DNA of 64,000 nt from Halomonas colorata (GCF_014897985.1 NZ_JABUZA010000024.1:1-64000); one strand, 5' to 3'. Shown: positions 30,686 through 39,435, counted from the stretch's first letter. Translations and numbers: made by a program. The notes: a model not told the origin generated them from the letters alone.

Positions 30686-32860
30686 ATGAGCTATCAGGTT
30701 CTGGCCCGTAAGTGGCGGCCACGTACATTCCACGAGCTCGTGGGTCAGGCCCATGTTCAGCGTGCCTTGGTCAATGCGCTTGACCAAGGCCGTCTTCATC
30801 ACGCCTATTTATTTACTGGCACCCGTGGGGTGGGTAAAACCACCTTGGCCCGTATATTGGCAAAGTGTTTGAACTGCACGGCCAAAGGGCGTGGTGATGA
30901 AGGCATTACTTCAACGCCTTGCGGTCAATGCGATAGCTGCCAAGCGATTGATGAAGGGCGCTTTGTCGACCTGATCGAAGTCGATGCAGCTTCACGCACC
31001 AAGGTTGAAGATACGCGTGAGCTGCTGGATAACGTCCAGTACGCGCCTACCCAAGGGCGTTATAAGGTGTACCTGATTGATGAGGTGCACATGCTCTCCA
31101 CCAGTAGTTTCAATGCGCTGTTGAAAACGCTGGAAGAGCCACCGCCTCACGTTAAATTTTTATTAGCAACTACCGACCCCCAAAAGCTCCCGGCAACGGT
31201 GCTTTCACGCTGCCTGCAGTTCACGCTTAAACATATGCCCCCCGAGCGCGTTGTCGAGCACTTAACCTATGTGCTGGGTGAAGAGGGCGTGGCGTTTGAT
31301 GAAAGCGCGCTATGGCTATTAGGCAAGGCGGCTGAAGGCTCCATGCGTGATGCCATGAGCTTGACCGACCAGGCGATTGCGTTTGGTCAGGGCGCCGTGC
31401 GCCATGTCGATGTGGCGGCCATGCTGGGTACGCTCGACCACCGGCATATTTTAGCCTTGGTGGGGGCGCTGGCCGATGTGGACGTACAGCAGCTCTTGGC
31501 CGAAGTCGCCCAGCTTGCTGAGCAGGGCCCTGACTTTGCCGCCGTGCTGGACGAGCTTTCGGCCATTTTGCACCGGCTTGCTGTCGCCCAAATGGTGCCG
31601 GACGCTGTTGATAACAGCCACGGCGACCGGGAAGCAATTTTACAGCTGGCCAGCCGCTTTACCGCTGAGGATATTCAGCTTTACTACCAGATTGGCATTC
31701 AGGGGCGAGGCGATATGGTGCACGCCCCCGATTTGCGCAGCGCGCTGGAAATGACTCTGTTGCGCATGCTGGCGTTTCGGCCCCAAGGCGTTCCCAAGCC
31801 GCCGCGCACGCCGCTACCGCTGCGCGCTGAGCCGACAAGTTCTGGTTCTGCACCAGCGAGTACGCCTGCCCAATCGTCTGCTCCGTTGCCCGCTAGTAAT
31901 AACGTTCAAGCGGAGCATAAAGCTGAAACTGAAACGCCGGTTAAGCCGGATGTAAAGGCGGCACCTGATGCAGGCAACTTCGGCAACACCGACGCTGCCA
32001 GTGCCAGCCCAGCCTCGGCTGATATCGAAAAAAAACATACTCAACAGCCGGGCTCTGATGAAGGCGCCGACTTGAAAGAGAGCTTGAAAGAAAGCTTGAA
32101 AGAGACAAGCGCTGAGCCTGAGAGCCGCATCGAGCCGCCCGATCTTGCGGCGTCTAACGCTGACAATCAAATGCCGCCGCCCTGGTCACTTGATGACGTC
32201 GCCCAGGCGGCAGCCATGGAGCAGGAATCTGCGTTTGAGCCTGACGCTGTTCCAGCTCCAGCTCCAGCTCCAGCTCCAGCTCCAGCTCCTGAGCCTAAGC
32301 CTAAGCCTAAGCCTGAGCCCGTATCACAAGCGATGGTAGCGCCGCAGCCTGAAGAAGCCGCGTCGGAGTCTGTCGACGCACCAGCCGTGTCTGCGTCAGA
32401 AGTAAAAGCCCCTGCGCCGACAGAAGAGCAGACCCTGTCGATTGCAGACGTAGCGGATCAGTTACTTGATCATGCGAAATGGCTGCTATGCTTTGATTCT
32501 CTGGGGTTGGGCGGATTAACGCGTAGCCTTGCCGCCAACTGCCTTTTAGAGAGCGACGATGGTAAAACCCTGACGCTGCGCCTGGATCCAAGCCAGGAAG
32601 CCATGCAGGCAGAGGTTCATCAGACGCGTATTGAGCGGGCATTGAGCGAACAGGGAATGCCGCGTCGGATAGTGTTTGTGGTCGCGGAGCTTTCCACGCA
32701 AAGCGAAACGCCTCGTCAGCGTGAGGGTCGGCTTAATCAAGAGCGGCATGTGCAGGCCGTTGATCTCTTGAACCACGACCCCAATATACAGAAATTACAG
32801 CAGGCGTTTGGCGCAACGCTCATTGAATCGACCGTCAAGCCAGCGACTGCAAAGCGTTAG
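30686..32860 (+). CDS. dnaX: DNA polymerase III subunits tau and gamma
   Basis: Clamp-loader ATPase of 724 aa. Domains I-III are at residues 1-375: Walker A GTRGVGKT near 47, a Zn-binding cysteine set (CLNC..CGQCDSC), Walker B LIDEVHML. A long low-complexity linker (about 380-580, rich in Ala, Pro, Glu, Ser) precedes the C-terminal domain that binds polymerase alpha and DnaB. An A8 run at codons 448-450 (GAA AAA AAA) is followed in the -1 frame by 7 codons and a TGA, so a shorter gamma form of about 457 aa is predicted. It heads dnaX-ybaB-recR. Confidence 0.96.
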   Translation: MSYQVLARKWRPRTFHELVGQAHVQRALVNALDQGRLHHAYLFTGTRGVGKTTLARILAKCLNCTAKGRGDEGITSTPCGQCDSCQAIDEGRFVDLIEVDAASRTKVEDTRELLDNVQYAPTQGRYKVYLIDEVHMLSTSSFNALLKTLEEPPPHVKFLLATTDPQKLPATVLSRCLQFTLKHMPPERVVEHLTYVLGEEGVAFDESALWLLGKAAEGSMRDAMSLTDQAIAFGQGAVRHVDVAAMLGTLDHRHILALVGALADVDVQQLLAEVAQLAEQGPDFAAVLDELSAILHRLAVAQMVPDAVDNSHGDREAILQLASRFTAEDIQLYYQIGIQGRGDMVHAPDLRSALEMTLLRMLAFRPQGVPKPPRTPLPLRAEPTSSGSAPASTPAQSSAPLPASNNVQAEHKAETETPVKPDVKAAPDAGNFGNTDAASASPASADIEKKHTQQPGSDEGADLKESLKESLKETSAEPESRIEPPDLAASNADNQMPPPWSLDDVAQAAAMEQESAFEPDAVPAPAPAPAPAPAPEPKPKPKPEPVSQAMVAPQPEEAASESVDAPAVSASEVKAPAPTEEQTLSIADVADQLLDHAKWLLCFDSLGLGGLTRSLAANCLLESDDGKTLTLRLDPSQEAMQAEVHQTRIERALSEQGMPRRIVFVVAELSTQSETPRQREGRLNQERHVQAVDLLNHDPNIQKLQQAFGATLIESTVKPATAKR
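32028..32035 (+). promoter_or_regulatory. Candidate frameshift (slippery) site in dnaX
   Basis: The zero-frame codons gaA AAA AAA form a perfect A AAA AAA slippery heptamer inside an A8 run. After a -1 shift the next codons are ACA TAC TCA ACA GCC GGG CTC, then TGA TGA at 32056-32061. The position near codon 450 parallels the E. coli site near codon 430. Confidence 0.75.
32072..32107 (+). repeat. Three 12-bp tandem repeats in the dnaX linker
   Basis: TTGAAAGAGAGC, TTGAAAGAAAGC and TTGAAAGAGACA follow each other and encode LKES-LKES-LKET. They start 14 bp after the -1 frame stop codons. Confidence 0.85.
32252..32315 (+). repeat. Hexanucleotide repeats in the dnaX linker
   Basis: Six or so copies of CCAGCT (to about 32288) encode an (Ala-Pro)n run, followed by three CCTAAG units (about 32293-32315) encoding (Lys-Pro)n. 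Such 6-bp units keep frame when they expand or contract. Confidence 0.85.
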
Positions 32861-32918
32861 CATTTAATCCAATACCTGTTTTAACAGGTCAGTATTTAAC
32901 CCGCTAGGAGAGCGCGCC

Positions 32919-33245
32919 ATGTTTAAAGGTGGAATGGGCAACTTGATGAAGCAAGCCCAAGAAATGCAGGACAAAATGCAGCGCGTCCAGGAAGAGGTTG
33001 CCCAGTCAGAAGTACACGGCGAGGCAGGCGCAGGCATGGTCAAAATTATCATGAACGGTCGTCATGACGTAAGCCAGGTGACGATTGACCCAAGCGTCAT
33101 GGAAGAAGATAAAGAGCTGCTGGAAGATCTGCTGGCAGCCGCTGTCAACGATGCGGTACGTAAAGTCGAAGCAAACTCTAAAGCGAAAATGGAAGAAGCC
33201 ACGGCAGGCCTGAACCTACCGCCTGGTTTTAAGATGCCGTTCTAA
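32919..33245 (+). CDS. ybaB: YbaB/EbfC family nucleoid-associated protein
   Basis: A 108-aa DNA-binding dimer-forming protein of the YbaB/EbfC family, a nucleoid-associated protein of unspecific role. The helical N terminus ([20 protein letters not shown]) and the central strand region [20 protein letters not shown] match the family. It lies between dnaX and recR, 3 bp before the latter, as in most bacteria. Confidence 0.95.
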   Translation: MFKGGMGNLMKQAQEMQDKMQRVQEEVAQSEVHGEAGAGMVKIIMNGRHDVSQVTIDPSVMEEDKELLEDLLAAAVNDAVRKVEANSKAKMEEATAGLNLPPGFKMPF

Positions 33246-33248
33246 AGA

Positions 33249-33854
33249 ATGAGATTCTCTCCTCTTATTGAACAGCTGATGGATGCGTTTCGTGTGTTGC
33301 CTGGCGTTGGGCCTAAAACGGCCCAGCGCATGGCAATGCATCTGCTTGAGCGTGAACGGGCAGGTGGTCAGCGGCTTTCATCGATCATCCAAAAGGCTAT
33401 CGATGAAGTCGGTTATTGCCAACGCTGCCGTACGCTGACGGAAGCGGATATTTGCGCCATATGCGAAACGCCGCGTCGCGATGATGCACTGCTTTGTGTG
33501 GTTGAGTCGCCAGCAGACCAGTTGGCGATCGAAGAAGCGGGTGGTTTTCAGGGGCGTTATTTTGTGCTGCATGGTCATCTATCGCCGCTGGATGGTATCG
33601 GCCCCGACGCCATTGGCCTTGAGCAGTTGGAAGCGCGGGTGGCGGAAGGCCATATCGAAGAAATCGTTCTGGCGACCAACCCGACTGTTGAAGGCGAGGC
33701 TACGGCGCACTATATCGCCGCCCAGCTGTCTGACTACGGTGTGCGGTTTTCACGTTTGGCCTATGGTGTTCCCATGGGGGGAGAGCTTGAATACGTCGAC
33801 GGCGGTACGCTAAGCCGAGCGTTTAATGGGCGTCAGCCTTTTACCAGTGATTAA
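33249..33854 (+). CDS. recR: Recombination protein RecR
   Basis: Acts with RecF and RecO to load RecA at single-strand gaps. The 201-aa protein shows an N-terminal helix-hairpin-helix ([17 protein letters not shown]), a four-cysteine zinc finger (CQRC...CAIC, near residues 58-75), and a Toprim domain beginning [15 protein letters not shown]. Length and order match the family. Start ATG lies 3 bp after the ybaB stop, with the ribosome site inside ybaB. Confidence 0.96.
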   Translation: MRFSPLIEQLMDAFRVLPGVGPKTAQRMAMHLLERERAGGQRLSSIIQKAIDEVGYCQRCRTLTEADICAICETPRRDDALLCVVESPADQLAIEEAGGFQGRYFVLHGHLSPLDGIGPDAIGLEQLEARVAEGHIEEIVLATNPTVEGEATAHYIAAQLSDYGVRFSRLAYGVPMGGELEYVDGGTLSRAFNGRQPFTSD

Positions 33855-33907
33855 CCCCACCCCACATTGCAAGCGCAATCGCGGTTGTAGCAACCTGGAA
33901 GTATGCT

Positions 33908-35041
33908 TTGTCTTCTCTAGCCTCCCCCTTATACCAATGGATTGACAGCCCCGAGGCGCTTGATGCGGCTTGCGAGCAAGTGGCCAATGCCACTGTTATC
34001 GCCCTGGATACCGAGTTTTTCCGTGAAAATACGTTTTTCCCGGTACCGGCATTGATCCAGTTTGCGGCCGGTGAGCTTGCGTATTTGATTGATCCGCTGG
34101 CGACGCCCTGCACGCCTGCTTTTCGTAAGCTCCTGCAAAACAGTGCGATCAAGCTGCTGCATGCCTGTAGTGAAGATCTGGAAGTATTCCAGCACTGGGC
34201 AGGTGTATTGCCCACGCCGCTGATCGACACCCAGGTAGCTCAAGGATTTCTCGGCGAAATGCCTTCAATGGGGTACCAGAAGCTGGTTGAATTCTGGATG
34301 GGCGAAACTTTGCCCAAGGAGGAGACGCGTTCAAACTGGTTGGAGCGGCCTTTAACGCCTGCACAGTGCGAGTACGCGGCGCTGGACGTTATCTACCTGC
34401 TTCAAGTCTGGGCGCTTCAGGCTGAGCGATTGGAAGAGTTAGGGCGCTACCGCTGGTTGAGTGAAGAGTGTACTGGCTTGATAGATCAGGCGGGGCGCAG
34501 CGTCGAGGCTGATGGTCAGTGGTATATGCGTAACCGTCAGCTGTGGCGGCTGAATGCACGTCAGGTGGAAGCTTACCGCCTAATGACCATCTGGCGTGAA
34601 GGAGAGACACGACGCCGTAACTTACCGCGCAATTGGCTGATCAGTGACAAGCTCCTGTTCGCGACTGCTGAAGCGATGCCTAAAAGCCGTTATGACCTGG
34701 CCAACGTGGAAGGCTTTAAGCCGATGCTGGTCAAGAAAGAGGGCGATACGCTGTTAGGGCTGGTTAAACAGGCGCAGCACGGCGAAGAGAGTGACTTGCC
34801 AGAACGTTGGCCTGACCCGATGCAGCCGGCGTTTAAGCAGCGCTTCAAAGCGCTCAAAAGTGTTATTAACGCCAAGGCGGGCGAGCTGGGAATGGCTTCA
34901 GAAATGCTGATGCGTCGGCGTGATATCGAAGCGCTGGTAATGCAGGATATGGCTGGGCAGCCACTGCTGCTACCCGAAGGGTGGCGGGGAGAGTGTCTGG
35001 CGGATGCGTTGGGCCAAGCGCTTGAGGAGTTGTCAAAATGA
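33908..35041 (+). CDS. rnd: Ribonuclease D
   Basis: 3'-5' exoribonuclease for tRNA maturation. The 377-aa protein has the DEDDy exonuclease motifs: D34 and E36 (ALDTEFF), the ACSEDLEVF motif near 92, and CEYAALDVIYLL near 155, followed by two HRDC domains. No ATG is in frame at the N terminus; TTG at 33908 is preceded by GGAAG at 6 nt. The final bases overlap ycgL (ATGA), which suggests coupled translation. Confidence 0.94.
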   Translation: MSSLASPLYQWIDSPEALDAACEQVANATVIALDTEFFRENTFFPVPALIQFAAGELAYLIDPLATPCTPAFRKLLQNSAIKLLHACSEDLEVFQHWAGVLPTPLIDTQVAQGFLGEMPSMGYQKLVEFWMGETLPKEETRSNWLERPLTPAQCEYAALDVIYLLQVWALQAERLEELGRYRWLSEECTGLIDQAGRSVEADGQWYMRNRQLWRLNARQVEAYRLMTIWREGETRRRNLPRNWLISDKLLFATAEAMPKSRYDLANVEGFKPMLVKKEGDTLLGLVKQAQHGEESDLPERWPDPMQPAFKQRFKALKSVINAKAGELGMASEMLMRRRDIEALVMQDMAGQPLLLPEGWRGECLADALGQALEELSK

Positions 35042-35340
35042 GTGACAAGCTGCTTTGCGAGATTTTCAAAAGCTCGCGTAAAGAAGAGATGTACCTATAC
35101 GTTGATAAGCGCCAGGGGGTAAAGCCCGTACCTGAAGCGTTAATGGCAACGTTCGGTAAGCCAATTGCGGTATTAACGATGATTTTAACGGCGGATAAAA
35201 AGCTTGCACGCGTTAACACCGAAGACGTGATCAGCGCGATTGAGACCCAGGGGTTCTATCTGCAGATGCCGCCCGCTAAAGAGGACTATCTACTCGACGT
35301 GCATCGGGCGCAGCAGAGCGCGCGCGGCTCGGCGCAGTAG
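35038..35340 (+). CDS. ycgL: YcgL domain-containing protein (DUF709)
   Basis: A 100-aa protein of the YcgL family, found next to rnd in many gammaproteobacteria. It begins MSDKLLCEIFKSSRKEEMYLYVDKRQG, the conserved YcgL signature, and ends with QMPPAKEDYLLDVHRAQ. The molecular function is unknown. The start overlaps the rnd stop by 4 bp. Confidence 0.9.
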   Translation: MSDKLLCEIFKSSRKEEMYLYVDKRQGVKPVPEALMATFGKPIAVLTMILTADKKLARVNTEDVISAIETQGFYLQMPPAKEDYLLDVHRAQQSARGSAQ

Positions 35341-35349
35341 CGGTTTGCC

Positions 35350-35955
35350 GTGAATTTTCTTGCCCATGCGTGGTTGGCATCAAGCGGCAACGATGATTTC
35401 CTGTACGGAAATCTTGTTGCCGACGGCGTCAAAGGCAGTGATCTAAGCGCCTGGACGTCTGACGTGGCATACGGTATTCGTCATCACCGCAAGGTTGATG
35501 CCTGGGTGGATCAGCACCCCAGCGTGCTGGGTGCCAAACAGCGGGCGCCCCAAGGCAAGCGCCGCTATGCGGGCATTGCCCTGGATATCGTTTGGGATCA
35601 TTTTTTGGCACGCGATAAAGCTGGGCGTGACGAGCAGCAAAAGCTTGTGACTCGCTGTTATGACCTGCTGTCGGCAAGGTCTGCGCCCAATCGCCTTGAG
35701 GCCATGGTGCCCTATTTGGTCGAACACGACTGGTTAAGAAACTACGCTGATTTTGAGTTTACCTGTAATGCGGTAGCGGGGCTTGGTCGGCGGCTTTCAG
35801 GCCCTAACCGGTTGGCAGAGCTCATCCCATGGTTGCACCGCGACTACGCTTTATTGGAAGCAGATTTTCAGAGCTTATGGCCAGCGCTAAGTGCCACGTT
35901 AAGTAGTTCAGGGCGTAATGCCCAGTGCGATAAGTCGCAAAGAGAGGAGTCATGA
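35350..35955 (+). CDS. ACP phosphodiesterase-like protein (AcpH family)
   Basis: A 201-aa protein starting at a GTG (MNFLAHAWLA), closely resembling the N terminus of E. coli AcpH, which hydrolyses the 4'-phosphopantetheine from acyl carrier protein. Conserved family segments are YGNLVADGVKG near 18, GIRHHRKVDAWVDQHP near 40 and ALDIVWDHFLARD near 78, with several His/Asp residues for metal binding. It follows ycgL by 9 bp, likely in one rnd-ycgL-acpH-ycgN operon. Confidence 0.85.
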   Translation: MNFLAHAWLASSGNDDFLYGNLVADGVKGSDLSAWTSDVAYGIRHHRKVDAWVDQHPSVLGAKQRAPQGKRRYAGIALDIVWDHFLARDKAGRDEQQKLVTRCYDLLSARSAPNRLEAMVPYLVEHDWLRNYADFEFTCNAVAGLGRRLSGPNRLAELIPWLHRDYALLEADFQSLWPALSATLSSSGRNAQCDKSQREES

Positions 35956-36410
35956 TGGAAACCACAATGCGCGAGCGCTTTTGGGAGCGTTACACGCTGG
36001 AAGAGCTAACCCCACAAGAGTGGGAGGCGCTGTGCGATGGCTGTGGCCAGTGCTGCCTGTTAAAGCTGCACGATGATGAAACCCAGGAGCTTGCGGTATT
36101 AAACGTTGCCTGTCGGCTTTTGGATATTCAAAGCTGCCAGTGCAGTGATTACGAGAATCGCTTTAAAAGCGTACCGGACTGCACCCAATTAACCCCCGCG
36201 CTGGTTAAAGAGTTTACCTGGCTGCCTGCCTCGTGCGCTTATCGGCGGGTTGAAGAGGGCAGAAAGCTCGCCGGTTGGCACCCGCTGTTGAGCAACGATG
36301 CAGAGCGCGTACACCGTAAAGGGGTTAGCGTGCGTGGCTTTGCCGTTTCTCAGGATGACGTGCCCGAACGGGCGCTGGAGTCTCACATTATCGCCGTACT
36401 GCCGATGTAG
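35955..36410 (+). CDS. ycgN: YcgN family cysteine-cluster protein (UPF0260)
   Basis: A 151-aa protein with the characteristic N-terminal Cys cluster CDGCGQCC near residue 28 and further cysteines (LDIQSCQCSDYENR, PDCTQLTP), matching UPF0260/YkgJ-type metal- or Fe-S-binding proteins. Function is unknown. Of two adjacent ATGs, the one at 35955 fits the GAGGAG spacing better and overlaps the preceding TGA stop. Confidence 0.9.
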   Translation: METTMRERFWERYTLEELTPQEWEALCDGCGQCCLLKLHDDETQELAVLNVACRLLDIQSCQCSDYENRFKSVPDCTQLTPALVKEFTWLPASCAYRRVEEGRKLAGWHPLLSNDAERVHRKGVSVRGFAVSQDDVPERALESHIIAVLPM

Positions 36411-36458
36411 GCAGGCACTTGATCAATGTCTTAAATAACGCCCTCCCTGGCCTGACAG

Positions 36459-36608
36459 TTAGGCAGCTGACTTACGCTTAGCGCTATTCCAGATCGTTAA
36501 AAATACGTCCTTAAACGATGCGGGAGGCTGAGCGGCTGTGTTTTTAGCTGGTTTGGCTTGCTTAAGCGGCGTATCCCAAATGGTGGGGAAGTTTTCCTGA
36601 TGCTTCAT
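36459..36608 (-). CDS. Unannotated 49-aa small protein
   Basis: A short ORF starts at an ATG (36608) preceded by GGAG at 8 nt and ends at TAA (36459). The product begins MKHQENFPTIWDTPL and ends with a basic KRKSAA tail; the hydrophobic-aromatic core SFKDVFLTIWNS could form one amphipathic helix. I do not recognise a family. Two features argue for a real gene: the good ribosome site, and the ordered 16-bp repeats just upstream. Coding status is unproven. Confidence 0.5.
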   Translation of the reverse strand: MKHQENFPTIWDTPLKQAKPAKNTAAQPPASFKDVFLTIWNSAKRKSAA

Positions 36609-36640
36609 GCTCTACTCCAGTGCTAGACATAAGTTTATGC

Positions 36641-36688
36641 GACTAATGTTTTGTACGACTAATGTTTTATGCTACTAAGGTATAGTAT
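36641..36688 (-). repeat. Three imperfect 16-bp direct repeats
   Basis: GACTAATGTTTTGTAC (36641-36656), GACTAATGTTTTATGC (36657-36672) and a more diverged TACTAAGGTATAGTAT (36673-36688) follow head to tail, 33 bp upstream of the 49-aa ORF's ATG. The spacing places one site per about 1.5 helical turns. They could be regulator-binding sites or UP-like AT-rich elements of that ORF's promoter. Confidence 0.6.
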
Positions 36689-36772
36689 GGCGCAGGATTA
36701 TTTTTATGGAAAGTATTTTCAAAGAATAAAAAGCAGCGCAAGGGCTGCCTAAAGCGATTGTTCTTTTGATAG

Positions 36773-36794
36773 GCGGCTCAACTCCCTGAGCCGC
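36773..36794 (-). terminator. Hairpin after oligopeptidase B gene
   Basis: GCGGCTCA / TGAGCCGC with a 6-nt loop, 36 bp past the ptrB stop on the minus strand. There is no T-run; it is a candidate transcript end. Confidence 0.45.
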
Positions 36795-36829
36795 AACGTG
36801 TTTGAATGCTTACGCCTTGAAGCTTGTGC

Positions 36830-38914
36830 TTAGAGAGCGCCTAAGCCCAATGCCCAAAGAATAAACGCGTCTTGGCGGGCGGTGTCGCGCCACGCTTTAA
36901 ATCGGCCGGACGCCCCGCCGTGGCCGCTGCTCATATCGGTATGCAGCAGAATGGGCGCACTGCCTTGCTGGTGTTGCGTTACCTGCGCGTAATATTTGGC
37001 CGGCTCCCAGTAGCTCACCCGTGTGTCAAACCAGCTGCCTTCGATCCATAGGGCCGGGTAGTGCTGGGCGGTGATATTGTCCATCGGTGAGTAGCGTTGG
37101 ATGCGCTCGGCCACCTCGGGCTCTTCTGGATTGCCCCACTCGCTGTATTCTGCGGTGGTCAGCGGAAGGTCAGGGTTTTGCATGGTGCGCAAAACATCCA
37201 GAAAGGGTACATCCAGCAAAGCCGCACAAAAGGCCTTAGGTGCTCGGTTAATGCAGGTGCCCACTAGCAAACCGCCTGCACTGGCGCCATAGGCTGCTAT
37301 CCGGTCAGGATCGCTAATACCGGTTTCCACCAGCGCATCCCGGGCCGCTAAAAAGTCATTAAAGCTGTTCTCTTTATGGGCCATTTTACCCTGCAGGTAC
37401 CAGGGCTCACCCCGTTCGCCACCCCCGCGCACGTGGGCCACGGCAAAGGCCGCGCCACGCTCCAGTAATTCAAGGCGGGCAATCGAGAACCACGGGTCAA
37501 GTGCCTCCCCATAGGCGCCATAGCCATATAGCAGGGTGGGCAGCGGCTGATCAGCCAGGTCCGCGCGCATTACAATGGATACCGGCACCTGTTCGCCATC
37601 AGAGCTGGTTGCCCAGATTCGACGGCTTACCAGCTGTTCAGGTGTCAGGGCGCCATAAACCGGTGCGCGCTTTAGAAGCGTCCGTTCGCCGCTGGTAAGG
37701 TCCAGTGCAAACCAGCTGGGCGGTTGCGTAAACGACTCCTCACGCAGGCGCAGTATCTGGGTATCAAAATGCGGCGCATCTTCGAGTAGCTGGGAGCAGG
37801 GCTGTTCGGGAAGGTCCAAATACTCATCAAGCAAGCGATGCTGGTGCGCATCCAGCACCCAGCGGCGCAGCACGACCTGTGCCTGAGCATGATCGCGCTC
37901 AGCGATCATAAGCCCCCAGGAGAAGGCATCGATGCCTTCCAGGGTCACGTCGTCACGCGGTTCGATAAGCGGCTGCCACTGCGCTTTGGTGTCGCCCAGC
38001 GCGGATTCAGGCAGATAATCAAGCTGAAAATGTGTGCTTGCCTGGTTATGTACCCGGTAAAAGGCGCCGGGGCGATGGTCAATGCTGTACTCAACGCCTG
38101 CCTGGCGGGGCTGAACGCAGAGCGGCACCGCCGTAGGCTGTTGGGCCGGCAGGGCGTAGACTTCGCTGGTATCTTTGGAGCCGCTTTCAATTAACAGCCA
38201 CTGACGTGAGCGTGTTTTACCGATGCCGAGCCAAAATTCAGTATCGTCTTCACGCAGGACAAGCGCGGGCTCGGCGTGCTTTTCAGGCGCCTCAAAAGGC
38301 AGTGATACCCGCCATATGCTGTCGGGGCGCTGGGTTGCGTCAAAGCGAGTAAAAAACAGCGTGGCCGAGGCAGCAGTTTGATCCTCACCCCAGCACAGAC
38401 CGGCGCCTATATCGCTGATCAGTGCCTGCGGTTGGCCATTCGGCAGCGATTTGATCCACAGCGTATAGCGTTCGTCGCCCTGGGTATCTTCTGTCCAGGC
38501 GAGCCACTGCTCATCCGGCGAAAGGGCCATATCGCCCATTTCATAAAACTCTTCATCGACGGCGCGAGCCTGAACGTCAAAAAAGCATTCACGCTGCTCT
38601 GGGTGCCCATTGAGGTAACGCCACCAGCGAGGGTAGTCGTCTTCAGAACCGGTTTCGCTCCAGAACGTATAGTGGTCAAGCGGTGTCTCAAGGCTTGTGA
38701 CGGAAAGCTCGCGACGCGCCAGGTGGCCTTTGTATAATGCCTCGGCCAACGGCGCTAGTGGGGCAAACCATTTTTCCTGCTGCTGATTAGCGCTTTCCAA
38801 AAAAGCGCTGACATCAGGCGTCTCGCGTGCTTCCAGCCAGTGCCATTTGGGGTCATTAGCGCGATAATAGCGCGCGACGGGAGAACCTGAGAGCGTGTCT
38901 GGCTGTGCTTTCAT
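36830..38914 (-). CDS. ptrB: Oligopeptidase B (S9A serine peptidase)
   Basis: Cytoplasmic prolyl-oligopeptidase-family enzyme that cleaves short peptides after Arg/Lys. From the ATG at 38914 it has 694 aa, close to the family's about 680-700; a TTG ten codons upstream is possible but lacks a ribosome site. A seven-bladed propeller precedes the alpha/beta hydrolase domain with nucleophile Ser in GASAGGLLVG, the HVRGGGERG loop before it, and the late His in DMSSGHGG. Substrate specificity is inferred from the family. Confidence 0.93.
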   Translation of the reverse strand: MKAQPDTLSGSPVARYYRANDPKWHWLEARETPDVSAFLESANQQQEKWFAPLAPLAEALYKGHLARRELSVTSLETPLDHYTFWSETGSEDDYPRWWRYLNGHPEQRECFFDVQARAVDEEFYEMGDMALSPDEQWLAWTEDTQGDERYTLWIKSLPNGQPQALISDIGAGLCWGEDQTAASATLFFTRFDATQRPDSIWRVSLPFEAPEKHAEPALVLREDDTEFWLGIGKTRSRQWLLIESGSKDTSEVYALPAQQPTAVPLCVQPRQAGVEYSIDHRPGAFYRVHNQASTHFQLDYLPESALGDTKAQWQPLIEPRDDVTLEGIDAFSWGLMIAERDHAQAQVVLRRWVLDAHQHRLLDEYLDLPEQPCSQLLEDAPHFDTQILRLREESFTQPPSWFALDLTSGERTLLKRAPVYGALTPEQLVSRRIWATSSDGEQVPVSIVMRADLADQPLPTLLYGYGAYGEALDPWFSIARLELLERGAAFAVAHVRGGGERGEPWYLQGKMAHKENSFNDFLAARDALVETGISDPDRIAAYGASAGGLLVGTCINRAPKAFCAALLDVPFLDVLRTMQNPDLPLTTAEYSEWGNPEEPEVAERIQRYSPMDNITAQHYPALWIEGSWFDTRVSYWEPAKYYAQVTQHQQGSAPILLHTDMSSGHGGASGRFKAWRDTARQDAFILWALGLGAL

Positions 38915-38976
38915 AAATTGATAGGTACCATAGCGGGAAATCAACGTCGGGTGCGTACACCCATATGAGAGGTATT

Positions 38977-39405
38977 ATGCTGCTTGTAAATTCAATGTCA
39001 CTGTTGTGGCTAAGTTATTACGGTATTTCGCTGCTGGTGTTAGTGGCTGTCTATTTTGCCCTGGCGTTCCTACCGCGTTTGCCACGTTTAGTGATCACAT
39101 GGGGTGTGGGGGGAGCCATGTGGGCGCCAGCGTTTTTCCGCTTGCCCCTCATAGAAGAAGGTGAATTCTATACCGGGTGGGCGCCAGCGGCGATGGTTGC
39201 CGCGGTAGGTTTTTTAGAGCATAACGCCAGCGCAATCACCGGTGGCCTGCTCTGCCTGATCGTCGGCGTGGCAATTGGTGCGGTGATCGGCATTGCTCTC
39301 TGGTGGTGGCGCAGGCCGGCCAGCACGCCGCCCGCCAAGCGCGTCAAGCAGGATGTGGAAGATGATCCTCAGCCCACGCGTCGGCGCGAACCGGTTATCG
39401 GTTAA
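38977..39405 (+). CDS. Hypothetical small membrane protein
   Basis: A 142-aa protein from the ATG at 38977, preceded by GAGAGG at good spacing. Hydrophobic segments lie at about residues 7-30, 32-50 (with WGVGGAMWAPAFF) and 78-105 (GLLCLIVGVAIGAVIGIALWWWRR). The last 35 residues are basic and acidic mixed, probably cytoplasmic. I do not recognise a family. It is divergent from ptrB and 30 bp upstream of the amidotransferase gene, so it may share that transcript. Confidence 0.65.
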   Translation: MLLVNSMSLLWLSYYGISLLVLVAVYFALAFLPRLPRLVITWGVGGAMWAPAFFRLPLIEEGEFYTGWAPAAMVAAVGFLEHNASAITGGLLCLIVGVAIGAVIGIALWWWRRPASTPPAKRVKQDVEDDPQPTRRREPVIG

Positions 39406-39435
39406 TGTTGATGGTCACCGAGAAGGAGCGTTGCT

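Larger units (their letters stand above)
36609..36829. other. Intergenic gap with hairpin, no gene
   Basis: 221 bp between the 49-aa ORF and ptrB, AT-rich in its first third where the 16-bp repeats lie. Both neighbouring genes are on the minus strand. An 8-bp hairpin lies at 36773-36794. No other ORF beyond 21 codons looks convincing. Confidence 0.6.
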
